Positions 28,336 to 37,969 of a DNA stretch of 64,000 nucleotides are shown here, in pieces. How positions within the stretch are numbered: the stretch's first letter is position 1; each line of letters opens with the position of its first letter. The stretch covers positions 1,064,467 through 1,128,466 of the forward strand of contig LT598459.1 of assembly GCA_900074725.1 (NCBI GenBank), read 5' to 3'. Below the pieces are notes generated by a model that worked only from the letters and a program-made list of their open reading frames with translations, had not been told where the DNA came from and made no database searches. The stretch comes from Lachancea dasiensis (Eukaryota > Ascomycota > Saccharomycetes > Saccharomycetales > Saccharomycetaceae). The position numbers were made by a program, and so were the translations under genes.

Positions 28336-29895
28336 TCAATCATTTACATAAGGTGGTTTCAATCCTGTAACGTTAGAGTAACCCAAAAAGTTTGCAGTCG
28401 GCCTTCTTTTGATAGTTTTGACTTCCTCTCGGTCAAGGGCAGTGTTAATCGTACTCACAACGTCAATATGACTTGCAACCTCTTGAAAATATTTTTTCAG
28501 AGCTAGGCCGCCGTCTCGTTCTGTTATACCAATAGGAAGTCCGGCTTTGTATTGCCAGTACTTCGTCCATTTCGTCTTTCTTACCTTTCGGGCACTTTGC
28601 AGCTTCGTGTTAACGTAGACAGAATCATGCAGATATTGCATCTCGTTGATTTCCGTTGGCGTCAGTTTTTTCAGTCTTTCTGCCAGTTTCACGTTATCAT
28701 ATAGCGGAAGTCCCTTTATCGAGTAGTTGGAATTGGCGCTTCCAACAGATTTGACTGGTAACGAGTCAAATTTCCACCCATTGATGTTGAGAGACACGTC
28801 CTGAGCAACTATCCCAGAGTTTCCCCACTGGGTCACACCGCTCCGGTCAACCTTTGATATCACTAAAGGATCTAAAATGCCGCTCAAGAGGCGTTTATCA
28901 CCCTTTTCATGAGAAGTCGTAGCGACCGGAGCCGCTACAGGGATCGAGCCTATCGGTGTGTCTTGAAATCCCAACTGGGTCGCAGCATGTAAAGACATTT
29001 TGCTATGGTATTTCGGTAGCTTGCACTGTGCACTGAGTTCCAAGGAACCGGTTATGTTTTGGCCTGGAATAATGATGTTCAAATGCTCACCATTACTAAA
29101 CTGGTTAGCATAGTCTTGAATTACCTCTGAGGAAGTCTCCTCTGCCACTGTTAAGTGAGGCAACTCGTCCGGTATCCTGGTAGCCGCATCCGCATCCGCA
29201 ACGAGAGAAGTGTCATCACTGGCAGTAGGTTTCAATGTCGTCACAGATTGCAGTATTTTAGAATTTATTTCGAAAACGCGAAAGTGCGGCAGGAACCCTT
29301 GTTCCTTGATAGCTTCCTCCCAGTAGTCGTCGACCAACCTGGTTCCCCCAACCACCACTCGGGCTCCAAAAAGCATAAATACAGATTTTGTCGTAACATA
29401 CATCTCATTTTCTGAGCAATCAGCGTCTTGAACCAGTCCGTGCGTTCGCAGAAACGCCAATTCCTCAGATGTGGCGTTAAGACCGTAGAGTTCCTGATGC
29501 ATCTCCAAAAATTGCTCAGCACTTTCCTGTCTACCAAGACATTTCAAGAGATCTCTCACCAAAACATAGACGCCGTATGGTCGTGTAGGAGGTGTGAACG
29601 TAGGGAAGAGGAAGTGGCGGCTTCCCAGCAGCGTTCCGCGTCTATCGATCTTTGCTTCTCCTTGGGGGTCACCCCCTGAGCATACATAGCTATCACCGGT
29701 ATCTGTCATGCGCTCAGTGACGACAAACCTTGGGATTTGCGGTACCTTCTGAGGGCGTTGATCCAGCGGACCCAATGCCTGCGTTGGGTCTTGGTGAATC
29801 AATAAACAGTACTTCAAAAGATAGAGCTCATGCTCCTTTCGAAGCTTCTCTGTGAAATTACAGACACTTCCTACTGCTTCGGAAGGAGTAGCCAT
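28336..29895 (-). CDS. SWP82: Swp82/Rsc7-family chromatin-remodelling subunit
   Basis: A 519-residue member of the Npl6(Rsc7)/Swp82 family, subunits of RSC and SWI/SNF. The central conserved block contains GTLLGSRHFLFPTFTPPTRP, YVLVRDLLKCLG and, later, VTTKSVFMLFGARVVVGGTR. The place next to EMP47 equals YFL049W (SWP82), so SWI/SNF membership is the likelier assignment; Rsc7 is the alternative. The S. cerevisiae protein is about 620 residues, the difference lying in the variable C-terminal part. It is the last gene of conserved block A. Confidence 0.82.
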   Translation of the reverse strand: MATPSEAVGSVCNFTEKLRKEHELYLLKYCLLIHQDPTQALGPLDQRPQKVPQIPRFVVTERMTDTGDSYVCSGGDPQGEAKIDRRGTLLGSRHFLFPTFTPPTRPYGVYVLVRDLLKCLGRQESAEQFLEMHQELYGLNATSEELAFLRTHGLVQDADCSENEMYVTTKSVFMLFGARVVVGGTRLVDDYWEEAIKEQGFLPHFRVFEINSKILQSVTTLKPTASDDTSLVADADAATRIPDELPHLTVAEETSSEVIQDYANQFSNGEHLNIIIPGQNITGSLELSAQCKLPKYHSKMSLHAATQLGFQDTPIGSIPVAAPVATTSHEKGDKRLLSGILDPLVISKVDRSGVTQWGNSGIVAQDVSLNINGWKFDSLPVKSVGSANSNYSIKGLPLYDNVKLAERLKKLTPTEINEMQYLHDSVYVNTKLQSARKVRKTKWTKYWQYKAGLPIGITERDGGLALKKYFQEVASHIDVVSTINTALDREEVKTIKRRPTANFLGYSNVTGLKPPYVND

Positions 29896-30933
29896 GCCTT
29901 CGATATCAAGCAGACTTTGTGGGGAATAAAACGCGAGCCAGGGGACCTGTTACTTTGGTCGATGCCTATATTCATGCTTATGGTCTTAAATAAACACCAG
30001 CATCCTCTCATCGTTCTGAACGACCCCTACCAAACACTTCGCCAACTGTCATCTCGAAGGCAATGAAGGCTCCTGTAACGCGCTGGTGCAATTATTCTAT
30101 GACCCAACTTTGGTTATTCCTTCTGTAGACCTCTCCTGTTTGTTTTCTGCTCATTATTTTGTGTGTTCAAGAATTATATATTTTTGGCTTCACCAGACTC
30201 ATTAGGATTAATATGACACTACACCAGGTTAAAGGTTCTTTACCTTAGGCATTATAAAGTCTCAGAGTTGCTCACTGATCTAGGTAATCAGAATGTGCAA
30301 ACACGAGAGGACAACAACTACCTTTTTCTTGTGAACGGCTCGCAGTTTGAGAGCTGAAATGCCAAAAGGGAGGAATTTGTGAAATAGCGAATGGCGCAAA
30401 TATTCATGAAGATTGAGAGCATAATATCTGATATATTCCCCAAATTCTATCGTTTGTGATTCATTCCTGTTGTCATCAGTAGCTTTATGGCCGGCATAGA
30501 TTTTGTGACGCCATGTTCTTTTGAGGTATTCAACTGTATCTTTCTCACCACAATGTTTGGTAGAGCCGAAACCACTGGCATTTATAGGTTGACCATTTGC
30601 GTGCTAAACTTGCTGATACCGCACTTACCATACCACAAGAGACACTGTTATTGCCCTCGGCTTCGCTATTGTCATTTTAATCCACTTTGTCATAGGAACT
30701 TCCAAGACAAAGGTGTCTATCTAATTTAGCTGCACGATCGAAATGCTGATTTTGAATTTAGGTATACCAAGTACAGAGGTTTCTAATTGCAATGGAAAAG
30801 CTGAGGGAGCTATCTGTCTAACGGCCTATTTTTAAGTTATCTAGAAACGCCAATATAGCGTAGGTGGCTAGGTTTTTTTGTTTACTTCTCTACTATCTTC
30901 TGCAAAAATCCATATAATCAAACTGTGCACATC
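29896..30933. other. gene-free kilobase at the junction of two synteny blocks
   Basis: Left of this gap the genes follow chromosomes VI/XII of S. cerevisiae; right of it they follow XV/XIV. A rightward 80-codon frame (30487-30729) resembles nothing known. I see no tRNA or repeat at this junction. Confidence 0.5.
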
Positions 30934-31482
30934 ATGAGCGCTCTTGTGACTAGAATTAAACCTCCACGCCTATCAAGCCTCCTTCTGCCAATATACTGCA
31001 AAAGTCATTTTTCTACATCGTCGGGTGAATCCCCCGAACAGTGGCTCCAGAACCTTAACGTTAAAACGCTACCTGTGAAAACCTTTTCCTTCCAGTTTGA
31101 CCGATCCAGTGGCCCCGGAGGACAGAAAGTCAATAAATGTAATAGTAAATGCACCATGACCATTTTTAGTTTTTCCACTTGTTCATGGGTCCCCCAGGAA
31201 ATTAGCGATCAACTGAGAGCCAAGAAATTCAGGTTCTGGGCCAAGTCAAAAGACTCTATCGTAATCCAATCGGATGGAAGTCGAAGTCGGGAAACCAACA
31301 AACAACTTTGTCTGGAGAAGTTCGTTAATGAGGTTAAAGCTACTTGCTGGTTCGAAAAGCCTCCAACCAACGAGAGTGTACGAAGGTGGGACACGATCAG
31401 AAGTAAGGCCAGAGAGACACGACTTCGTGATAAAAAGTTCCAGACCGACAAGAAACGGCTGCGACGTAAAGATGAGTTTTGA
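30934..31482 (+). CDS. PTH4: mitochondrial release-factor-like peptidyl-tRNA hydrolase
   Basis: A 182-residue protein with the GGQ domain of class I release factors (motif SSGPGGQKVNKCNSKC near residues 51-66), like human ICT1/MRPL58. Such proteins hydrolyse peptidyl-tRNA on stalled mitochondrial ribosomes. The N-terminus (MSALVTRIKPPRLSSLLLP) looks like a mitochondrial presequence. The C-terminus is very basic (RDKKFQTDKKRLRRKDEF), as in ICT1-type factors. Its convergent neighbour is PAP2/TRF5, as for YOL114C (PTH4). The related RSO55 (YLR281C) is the alternative family member. The open frame begins at a GTG (30925); the first ATG is at 30934. Confidence 0.85.
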   Translation: MSALVTRIKPPRLSSLLLPIYCKSHFSTSSGESPEQWLQNLNVKTLPVKTFSFQFDRSSGPGGQKVNKCNSKCTMTIFSFSTCSWVPQEISDQLRAKKFRFWAKSKDSIVIQSDGSRSRETNKQLCLEKFVNEVKATCWFEKPPTNESVRRWDTIRSKARETRLRDKKFQTDKKRLRRKDEF

Positions 31483-31566
31483 GCTTTGTCCTGTAAATAT
31501 CAAATGCAAAACACTATCCTCATTGCCTTTATATCATGAAATCTATGCAAAATATGTATCGCTAAC

Positions 31567-33594
31567 CTATAACGTCTGTCCCTTGCTTAGCCAATAGTCG
31601 CGTCTCGTCTGAGCATTCACCGACTTCGTCGTTAAATCCGGTTTCGCGGCGTCATCCACTGGAGGATTAAGTGGATCATATCCATCGTCATCGCCGTCGT
31701 CGGTCGCATCCAGCCCCATTAAACTCTCGACGTTCTTGCTACTTCTGACGTCAGTACTCGTCTTCTTTCTAGCGGCTGAGCTACCAACTTCTGAAGCTGA
31801 GTCTTTAGCAGTGCTTTCCTTCTTTTTTGTTTTGTTCTTCTTGTGCTTTTTCTTCGCAGGTTTCTCGACTACATAAATGTCCTGCTCTTTCTCTTCATCA
31901 CTCACATCCGTAAAAAGGTCATCGTGGACTATTCTTCCACGTTTACGATGGTAAAGTTCATTTTCTGCAATTGCCGAATTTACTACCAGGCTCCTCTCAT
32001 CTTTAAAATCTCTTTCTTTACCCCGGTACTTGATTACATTCCCCAGGATACTTTTACCAACTCTATCTTTGAATGTCGCGGCGTCCAATTCAAAACATCT
32101 GTTAGTCAAGAGATCAAAGGCACCAGCAAAGGCTTTCTTGATATCTCTAATGTTGAAAGACCCACGGCTGATATTGTTGTTAGCATCACCTGGATCTTGA
32201 ATTGCCAGAGAGAAGGAAGTCCTAGGATTTTGTAAATTCGAATTTTTTTGTTTAGGTAAGTAAGAAGCACCATCGCTTTGAACAGCTATTGCTACATGGT
32301 CGTAACCAAAATTCTTACCATAAAGCTCAAATAAGTCCATCAGAAGTATTCCTAGGTTTTCAGTTGTACTGATATCAGCACTCAAAGTCCTTGGATGCAG
32401 TTCTAAGAATGCGTACACCAAGCAGATTACACTAAAGCCCCCCAGCCCGCCTGTGTGCACGTTGTTGAGCCGCCTGGCAGACAAAAATTGTTTGACAATC
32501 AGCACCAGCTCCCTTAGCCCCGGCGTTTGCGTTAGCCAACCTCGTATTATTTTGGCTGCCTCTACTCCGTTTGTTCTTTCAAAGGAGACATCAATGTGTA
32601 TCTGAGACTCAGGCTCAACAAATTTGATGATCGGAACTCGGGCTTTAGCAATGACCTCAACTTGAGTGGCCAATTTACGACGTTTCAAAAAACTAGCTAG
32701 AGAATACAAGCAGTTTCGATTTTCCTTATCACCTGCACTACTATTCACAACGCAATCGATATCGGAGCCTGGCAGATAAAGATCGGTAGCGAAAGATCCA
32801 AAAACGTGCAAGTCTGCGTCCGGCCATAGTTCTTTGACCGCTCTTCTAATTTTCCCGATCGTCGCGTTTCTGACAGTAATTTCTTCCTGACTGGGTGATA
32901 TGTATGCGACAAAGTCCTTGATCTCAAGGGTAAGCCAGTCAGCAATCTCACGCTGCTTTGAGTGGTCATGATTCAAAATCCACGGGTAGTCAGTGTTGAG
33001 AGTTTGCTTGCTCTTCTGTGGCTCCTCGTTGGGATACTCGTCGTCGTAATTATCGTAATCGTAGTCCCCAGCGGTATTGTTATCCACCTGGTCGTCGCCA
33101 TCGGCACCACTAGATTCGCCATCGGAGCTCATACTCAAAGATATAAAGTCCTGGTTATCATCCAAGGCGTTTGAACCATCCTCTTGGGGATCGATCGATG
33201 CGGATTTTTTTTGGATATTGGGGACGCCATTATCCTCCTCACTCCCACTATCCACTATCTCAATGGTGTCAATTTCACGAGGGTCTTGAGTTCCGTCGTC
33301 CTCTATCAATACTACTTGTTCTCTTGCATTATTCTTGTTGCTCTTGCTCCCCTGCTGCCCCGAATGGTCTTGCTCATCATCCCCGTCTGACCCGCTCGAT
33401 TCCAGTTCTAAGTTCTCATATTTGTTCAAATGCTTATGGTCTTTGTTGAAAACAGCAAAATTGCGCTGTGCCTTGCTTAGTGACGATTTTCTGAGTCGCT
33501 TCGCGGCTTTCTGCTGCGGTTTTTGCTTGGAGGTTCTTGGTTCAGGTGTTCGACTTGGCTTCGAACCCCGGGAACTCGGCTTTTTAGAGTCCAT
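31567..33594 (-). CDS. PAP2: non-canonical poly(A) polymerase of the TRAMP complex
   Basis: A 675-residue homologue of Pap2/Trf4 and its WGD sister Trf5, nucleotidyltransferases that add short A tails to nuclear RNAs for exosome decay. A long acidic, disordered N-terminus precedes the catalytic domain, which starts near VFGSFATDLYLPGSDIDCVV (the GS...DxD motif) and continues with the third carboxylate in IHIDVSFERTNG. The poly(A) polymerase-associated domain includes NVHTGGLGGFSVICLVYAFL. The C-terminus is Lys-rich. The single gene stands for both sisters (YOL115W, YNL299W). The frame extends two codons to a GTG; the ATG is at 33594. Confidence 0.92.
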   Translation of the reverse strand: MDSKKPSSRGSKPSRTPEPRTSKQKPQQKAAKRLRKSSLSKAQRNFAVFNKDHKHLNKYENLELESSGSDGDDEQDHSGQQGSKSNKNNAREQVVLIEDDGTQDPREIDTIEIVDSGSEEDNGVPNIQKKSASIDPQEDGSNALDDNQDFISLSMSSDGESSGADGDDQVDNNTAGDYDYDNYDDEYPNEEPQKSKQTLNTDYPWILNHDHSKQREIADWLTLEIKDFVAYISPSQEEITVRNATIGKIRRAVKELWPDADLHVFGSFATDLYLPGSDIDCVVNSSAGDKENRNCLYSLASFLKRRKLATQVEVIAKARVPIIKFVEPESQIHIDVSFERTNGVEAAKIIRGWLTQTPGLRELVLIVKQFLSARRLNNVHTGGLGGFSVICLVYAFLELHPRTLSADISTTENLGILLMDLFELYGKNFGYDHVAIAVQSDGASYLPKQKNSNLQNPRTSFSLAIQDPGDANNNISRGSFNIRDIKKAFAGAFDLLTNRCFELDAATFKDRVGKSILGNVIKYRGKERDFKDERSLVVNSAIAENELYHRKRGRIVHDDLFTDVSDEEKEQDIYVVEKPAKKKHKKNKTKKKESTAKDSASEVGSSAARKKTSTDVRSSKNVESLMGLDATDDGDDDGYDPLNPPVDDAAKPDLTTKSVNAQTRRDYWLSKGQTL

Positions 33595-34462
33595 TTCCAC
33601 TGAAAAGACCTGCTATTTCTCTGTCAAAAGAGGCAGCGACGAAAGTGCCTTCCCAAAACCTGTCGCTCGCTTCCAATGAACGAGCGTCTAAGCTGCTTTG
33701 TACTTTACCTATTAGTACTCATCGCGATGACTTTGGAAAATTTTACATTACTTTCACATGATCGGACACTTCTAATTAATTTAAACGTTCAAGTTCGCTT
33801 TACGTTCACTGACAGCGAAATACGAACAGGGCACCAACACCAACACACCCTGCAACGATCTTTGATCTCAATTTGACTTTGGATCGAGGGCGTTTGTGTA
33901 CCGCTGCTTTTACTATGTTCTCTTCTCAAGATCAGACATAGCCCAATTTGCATTGTCAAGCAAATTGGTCTGTGTGGCATCAGCGCGGCGTTATTTGCAG
34001 GTAAAATTTGGCTAGCATTTTACCCTCAAACAGGTGCCTCATCCGTGCTGTTAGGCCTCATCTGCGTCATCGATGTTACCGGTTTTATTAGATTGGCCAC
34101 AAGTACTTAAGGTAATCAAAACCGATAAGCGATAATATGTAAGCCATTGCACCGACTACATGGAAGTTAGGTATTTTCACCCTGCGTGTGTCATGCCAGT
34201 GCGTCTGACTTTAGGGGCATTGTGGTTCTCTGACGTGCCGGCCATCAAGATATCACTTTATACCGCAGTGTCATCCCGGGAAGCTTGAGTGAAGAGCTTA
34301 CAGTCATGGCATCCGGCCACCGACACTCAAAGAATGCAAGCACTCAATGCTCTATCGTTTTAGATAATATACGTGTATTTATAGTACAGGAGATTAGAAG
34401 GGCCTCGGGCCCATTATGAGGCGCGGACACATGGTGTCCAATCGTGATCTAATGTCAGCACC
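33595..34462. other. intergenic region between PAP2/TRF5 and TOS6
   Basis: About 870 bp, the PAP2 upstream region plus the TOS6 downstream region. No gene was recognised. MSN1 (YOL116W) occupies this interval in S. cerevisiae and is not here. Confidence 0.45.
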
Positions 34463-34894
34463 TTACAAAAGCGCAAAAGCAACACCGGCAGCCAATGCAC
34501 CAACACCAGCACCAGCAATCGGGTTAGCAGCACCAGAGTACACTGGCAGCTCAGCGGTGGAAGAGCCAGAGCCAGAGTCGGTGGAGTTTTGGGTAGACAA
34601 AGTCGTGTAAGTGTAAGGAGTTGAGGTAGACTTCACTGTCTTGACCATAGAAGTTGTGCTCTGCGGAGTAGTGGTAACATCTACGTAGGTGACGTCGTCG
34701 GCAGCAGCGGAACTGGCCCCACCTAGAGTGCTAGTGTCAGTCGCACAAGCATCGTGAGAGCACGAGGTGATGGTCAACACAGCGGTTTTGTCAACCTCGG
34801 TGGTGGCAGTGCTGTTCACGTAGTTGGTTTCGTTGAAGGCAGCAGAGGCACCGACAGCAATGGAGGCAACAGCGAAGGAAGTGGAGAATTTCAT
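34463..34894 (-). CDS. TOS6: Tos6-like GPI-anchored cell wall protein
   Basis: A 143-residue secreted, Ser/Thr-rich protein. A signal peptide ([19 protein letters not shown]) starts it, and a C-terminal hydrophobic tail ([15 protein letters not shown]) after a small-residue cluster marks a GPI anchor. The central stretch [20 protein letters not shown] followed by [10 protein letters not shown] is almost the same as in S. cerevisiae Tos6 (YNL300W, about 102 residues), the neighbour of RPL18B. Several N-x-T/S sites fit glycosylation. An extra Cys-containing segment ([12 protein letters not shown]) is absent from the short S. cerevisiae protein. The upstream region has a cluster of SCB motifs, fitting the name Target Of SBF. 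Confidence 0.88.
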   Translation of the reverse strand: MKFSTSFAVASIAVGASAAFNETNYVNSTATTEVDKTAVLTITSCSHDACATDTSTLGGASSAAADDVTYVDVTTTPQSTTSMVKTVKSTSTPYTYTTLSTQNSTDSGSGSSTAELPVYSGAANPIAGAGVGALAAGVAFALL

Positions 34895-35440
34895 AATGAG
34901 CGGAATACGAGTTGGTTCGATGGAAAGTGTTTGAGTACAGAAAGAGAGTTAAGACAGCAAATCGATACCCTGTCAACTCGCATTTCATTTCTCCTTTTAT
35001 ATTCCAAATACCTGATGCCCTCGCCTGGAGCGGTTAACGTGGATCAAGTATATTGGTCGTCGCGAAAAGCTATTTACAAAAACCATTCCAAGAAAAGTCG
35101 TGGTTGATTGGAATTTCGCGTTGACGCTGGGCACAACGACCTACGAGAAGATATTCCGAGCGAATCATTAGTCTACGTCGACGTTTCCACTGTGATTCAC
35201 TTTGTGACATCAAGTTGTTTAACACGACAGGGTCTAATGTTCTGTTAATTTCGTGGCTCAAACCACGAAACACGAAAAATTGAAGAGCTTGCCATACAAG
35301 TGGTGATGAAGTTGAAAACATTAGTCAATCAAGTCTAGCCTAGTAGCGAGCTAGAACTTCAAGTTTGTACGCTGTAGCGTTTTTCGCGGCTGGTAGACTT
35401 GTTAAGAAAATTTCCTGTCGCAACTAGCTCAACTCTGGGA
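34895..35440. promoter_or_regulatory. TOS6 promoter with a cluster of SCB (Swi4/SBF) sites
   Basis: The CRCGAAA core occurs five times here. CACGAAA is at 35264-35270 and 35271-35277 on the plus strand, and at 35249-35255 on the minus strand. CGCGAAA is at 35061-35067 (plus) and 35382-35388 (minus). The interval lies upstream of TOS6 and downstream of RRI2, so it serves TOS6. Confidence 0.75.
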
Positions 35441-37204
35441 TTATTGTAGGGCATCACGCACGTACTCTGCGAGCTGCGTGTACTTCAAGGTCCTGCTTTG
35501 AAGTGTTGGATCTACCGCAGCAGCTTGTTCGCGAGCGTTGTGAAGCTCTTGCACAAAAGCCAAGGGTGTCAAATTTTTCAAGCGACGGGGCCCCATGTTG
35601 AAAACGCCAACGTTGTCAACCCACTGCTTTAACGAGACACCTGCATCTCTGTGGATGCTGTTTCGCGCGTCCAAGTAGGAGTCCTTCGTGTAGGCGCTGA
35701 GTGGTTTGCGGTTTTCCTCTCCGAAGAACACGAGATCTCGGGTGAGGTCCAACTTAAAGTAGACTTGTGCCGTGTCATTCATGATGCTCTGCATAAGGAT
35801 CGTAAGTATCGAGTTTCGAGACAAACGAGGCAGAGGATCTACAGCTAGCATACTTTGTATGTCCGCAATCGAGATGGTGGAATAGCAAGCGGCCACGCGA
35901 TGCCATAGCTTGCGCACTTGCAACAAATGAGTGAGGGAGTCGACCAACGGTTGCAAGACGTGGTTGAAGCTGCCTATCGACTGGAGCCCCCGTGCGAAGC
36001 TGGCAAGATCATAGCTCACAAACGCTTGGTACAGATTTTCCAAGTCTCTTGAAAATTGGGACTCCAAGACCTTGAGCTGTTCCAGCTCAAATGGCGAGAT
36101 AATGGCTTCCATGTCCGTCCTTTGGCCCATCAGCAGCATGTTGGACAATATGAATGCGCAAAGCGTCAGATCGTGGAATTTGGTCTTGTTTCCAATCTCC
36201 TCGAGGCATTTGTACGACTCCCAGATTTCGGCATTGAAATAAGACAACTGACGGTACGCCGAGTGCGAGCTTTGTATCTGCTCGAGAAGAATGTAGGCGT
36301 TACCGAAATGAAGCGTGGCCAATAGCGGCAAGGGCCGGGAGAAAGAAGTTTGCAAAAGCCCTGAAACGGTTGTGAGCAAATCCGGGAGCTTTTCGTGCGC
36401 AACGTGTGGAGCCGAGGTGCTTCCGTCCTGTAGCGATCGATGCAAATACCAGAAAAGTAAGAATTCGACATTATCTAGATGGTCCAGTTGCGGGGAGGTT
36501 AATTGTTCCAGTTCGTGTAGGAGGCCCTGCTGTGTCGTGTCAGTTGCATCGCCAGGTGTTAGTTGCAATTCTAACAATTGGTACTGTAGCAGACGAGTTT
36601 TCCACAAATGGGCGTCGCACTGCTGGCCGATGGAGGCCATTTGCTGCAAGCAAACCTTGCGTGAAGTGATCGTATCTTTGTTGGCGATAGAGCTGGGATC
36701 GATGACTGCTACACAACCGACACTGGGAACCAGGTCATTGAGGCATTGGCGCACTACCAGCACGGTATCGGTCCCACACGGAGCCGGCATTGACGAGCTG
36801 AGGTCACTTACGGCGCTTGCAAATTGTTGAAAGAGCCCTTTCTCGTGAGGGTCTCGTTCCCAGAGCTTGTAGTGACATCGCAGGAGGAAAATCGACAACG
36901 GGATGGGAACTGCGCGCGACTCGAACTGCAAACGAGTACGATTCAGCACTTCAAGGGCGCGTGGCAGTTGCTGCTCCTGCACATAAGTGGTTGCTTGAGC
37001 CAAGTTGGCAGCGTACAGCTCTTCCAAAGGATCGGGCTGGGGAGAATGTGATTCGAAATCTTCTTGTCCACTGCCTGCGCTCTCTTCTTCCATTTCCACC
37101 TCCATCTCGCTTTCATCGCCGGAGATCATGAACTCATCGTAGTTGTCTTCTTCGTTCTCCACCATACCGTAGGCGGAATCACCCGCGTAGTCGTCGCAGG
37201 ACAT
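35441..37204 (-). CDS. RRI2: Rri2/Csn10-like COP9 signalosome subunit (PCI type)
   Basis: A 587-residue, largely helical protein with an acidic N-terminal tail (about residues 1-60) and TPR/PCI-like helical repeats. It resembles Rpn6/Csn2-type scaffolds, for example YVQEQQLPRALEVLNRTRLQ near residue 75. The C-terminal part looks like a PCI winged-helix module. By position between TOS6/PAP2 and the MCH4-RPL18 group it matches YOL117W (RRI2/CSN10), a subunit of the yeast COP9 signalosome that removes Rub1 from cullins. Sequence similarity seen by eye is modest, so the call leans on synteny. Confidence 0.7.
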   Translation of the reverse strand: MSCDDYAGDSAYGMVENEEDNYDEFMISGDESEMEVEMEEESAGSGQEDFESHSPQPDPLEELYAANLAQATTYVQEQQLPRALEVLNRTRLQFESRAVPIPLSIFLLRCHYKLWERDPHEKGLFQQFASAVSDLSSSMPAPCGTDTVLVVRQCLNDLVPSVGCVAVIDPSSIANKDTITSRKVCLQQMASIGQQCDAHLWKTRLLQYQLLELQLTPGDATDTTQQGLLHELEQLTSPQLDHLDNVEFLLFWYLHRSLQDGSTSAPHVAHEKLPDLLTTVSGLLQTSFSRPLPLLATLHFGNAYILLEQIQSSHSAYRQLSYFNAEIWESYKCLEEIGNKTKFHDLTLCAFILSNMLLMGQRTDMEAIISPFELEQLKVLESQFSRDLENLYQAFVSYDLASFARGLQSIGSFNHVLQPLVDSLTHLLQVRKLWHRVAACYSTISIADIQSMLAVDPLPRLSRNSILTILMQSIMNDTAQVYFKLDLTRDLVFFGEENRKPLSAYTKDSYLDARNSIHRDAGVSLKQWVDNVGVFNMGPRRLKNLTPLAFVQELHNAREQAAAVDPTLQSRTLKYTQLAEYVRDALQ

Positions 37205-37969
37205 TTCGAGTGCACAAAGCGGAGGTACGGACGACTTGGCCCCGCTGTGTCACCGTCGTGTCAACCACTTGGCTTCGACCTTTTGGTCTTGGACGACTGG
37301 GTTCCCTGATAGAGCCTGATCACGTGATCACCATACCTGGGCCCCAGTGAACCCGACACCAGCCCTCGAGTGCGGTACGGTACTCCCCGAGCGCGTTGGC
37401 CGCTGGAAATGTAGCAAAACCTCTCACACCGGCTGTACTACCTCGCAGACGTCCCATCATCGGCGCGCCATTCCCTTCTGCCACAACCACCGCCAGATGA
37501 CTTTATTGTATAACCCGATCACGTGCCAATAGTGCACATGGCACGTGACTATATATATGTGTGTGTCAGTTTAGTATGAAGTGATCGCATAACCTAATTA
37601 CCAGCTACGAGTGGTGCCAACGGCTTATAGATGGAAGGGACGTTCCAACTGTGCATCGGCTGGATTTTCAGAGGCATCCCATGTGCAATTTCTGGGCGTT
37701 ATTGCACACCCATCAAGTTTTTACACCTTCGTTTACTGTTCCGATTTTGCTATCTTATTCGCTCGTAATTGGCACCCAATTCGCGCAGCAAACGGCGACT
37801 GGGGCTTCGTCTCATGATCCCATGACCTTATGGCAAACGTATCAGAGGACTCTGAGGATGGTTTTCACATTTAAGGTTTGCAATTACGATGTTGCAGATT
37901 CATCTATATATAGGGGTCGACTGTCCTTTGGAATAGCTTAAGTGACAATTGAATTTTTCCTGGCCTCCC
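37205..37969. promoter_or_regulatory. divergent RRI2/peroxiredoxin promoter with CACGTG sites
   Basis: Three CACGTG boxes (37321-37326, 37520-37525, 37542-37547) are typical Cbf1 or other bHLH sites. The first is the centre of a perfect 14-base palindrome, TGATCACGTGATCA (37317-37330). Two TATA-like tracts follow, near 37550-37558 and 37903-37912. The second is about 60 bp before the peroxiredoxin ATG and is next to AGGGG. No gene is visible. Confidence 0.6.

Noticed and set aside
30487-30729. 80-codon rightward frame in the block A/B gap
   Set aside because: Low-information composition and no family match.
37317-37560. Possible point centromere (CACGTG followed by AT-rich DNA)
   Set aside because: No AT-rich CDEII of suitable length and no CDEIII core with CCGAA at the right distance.
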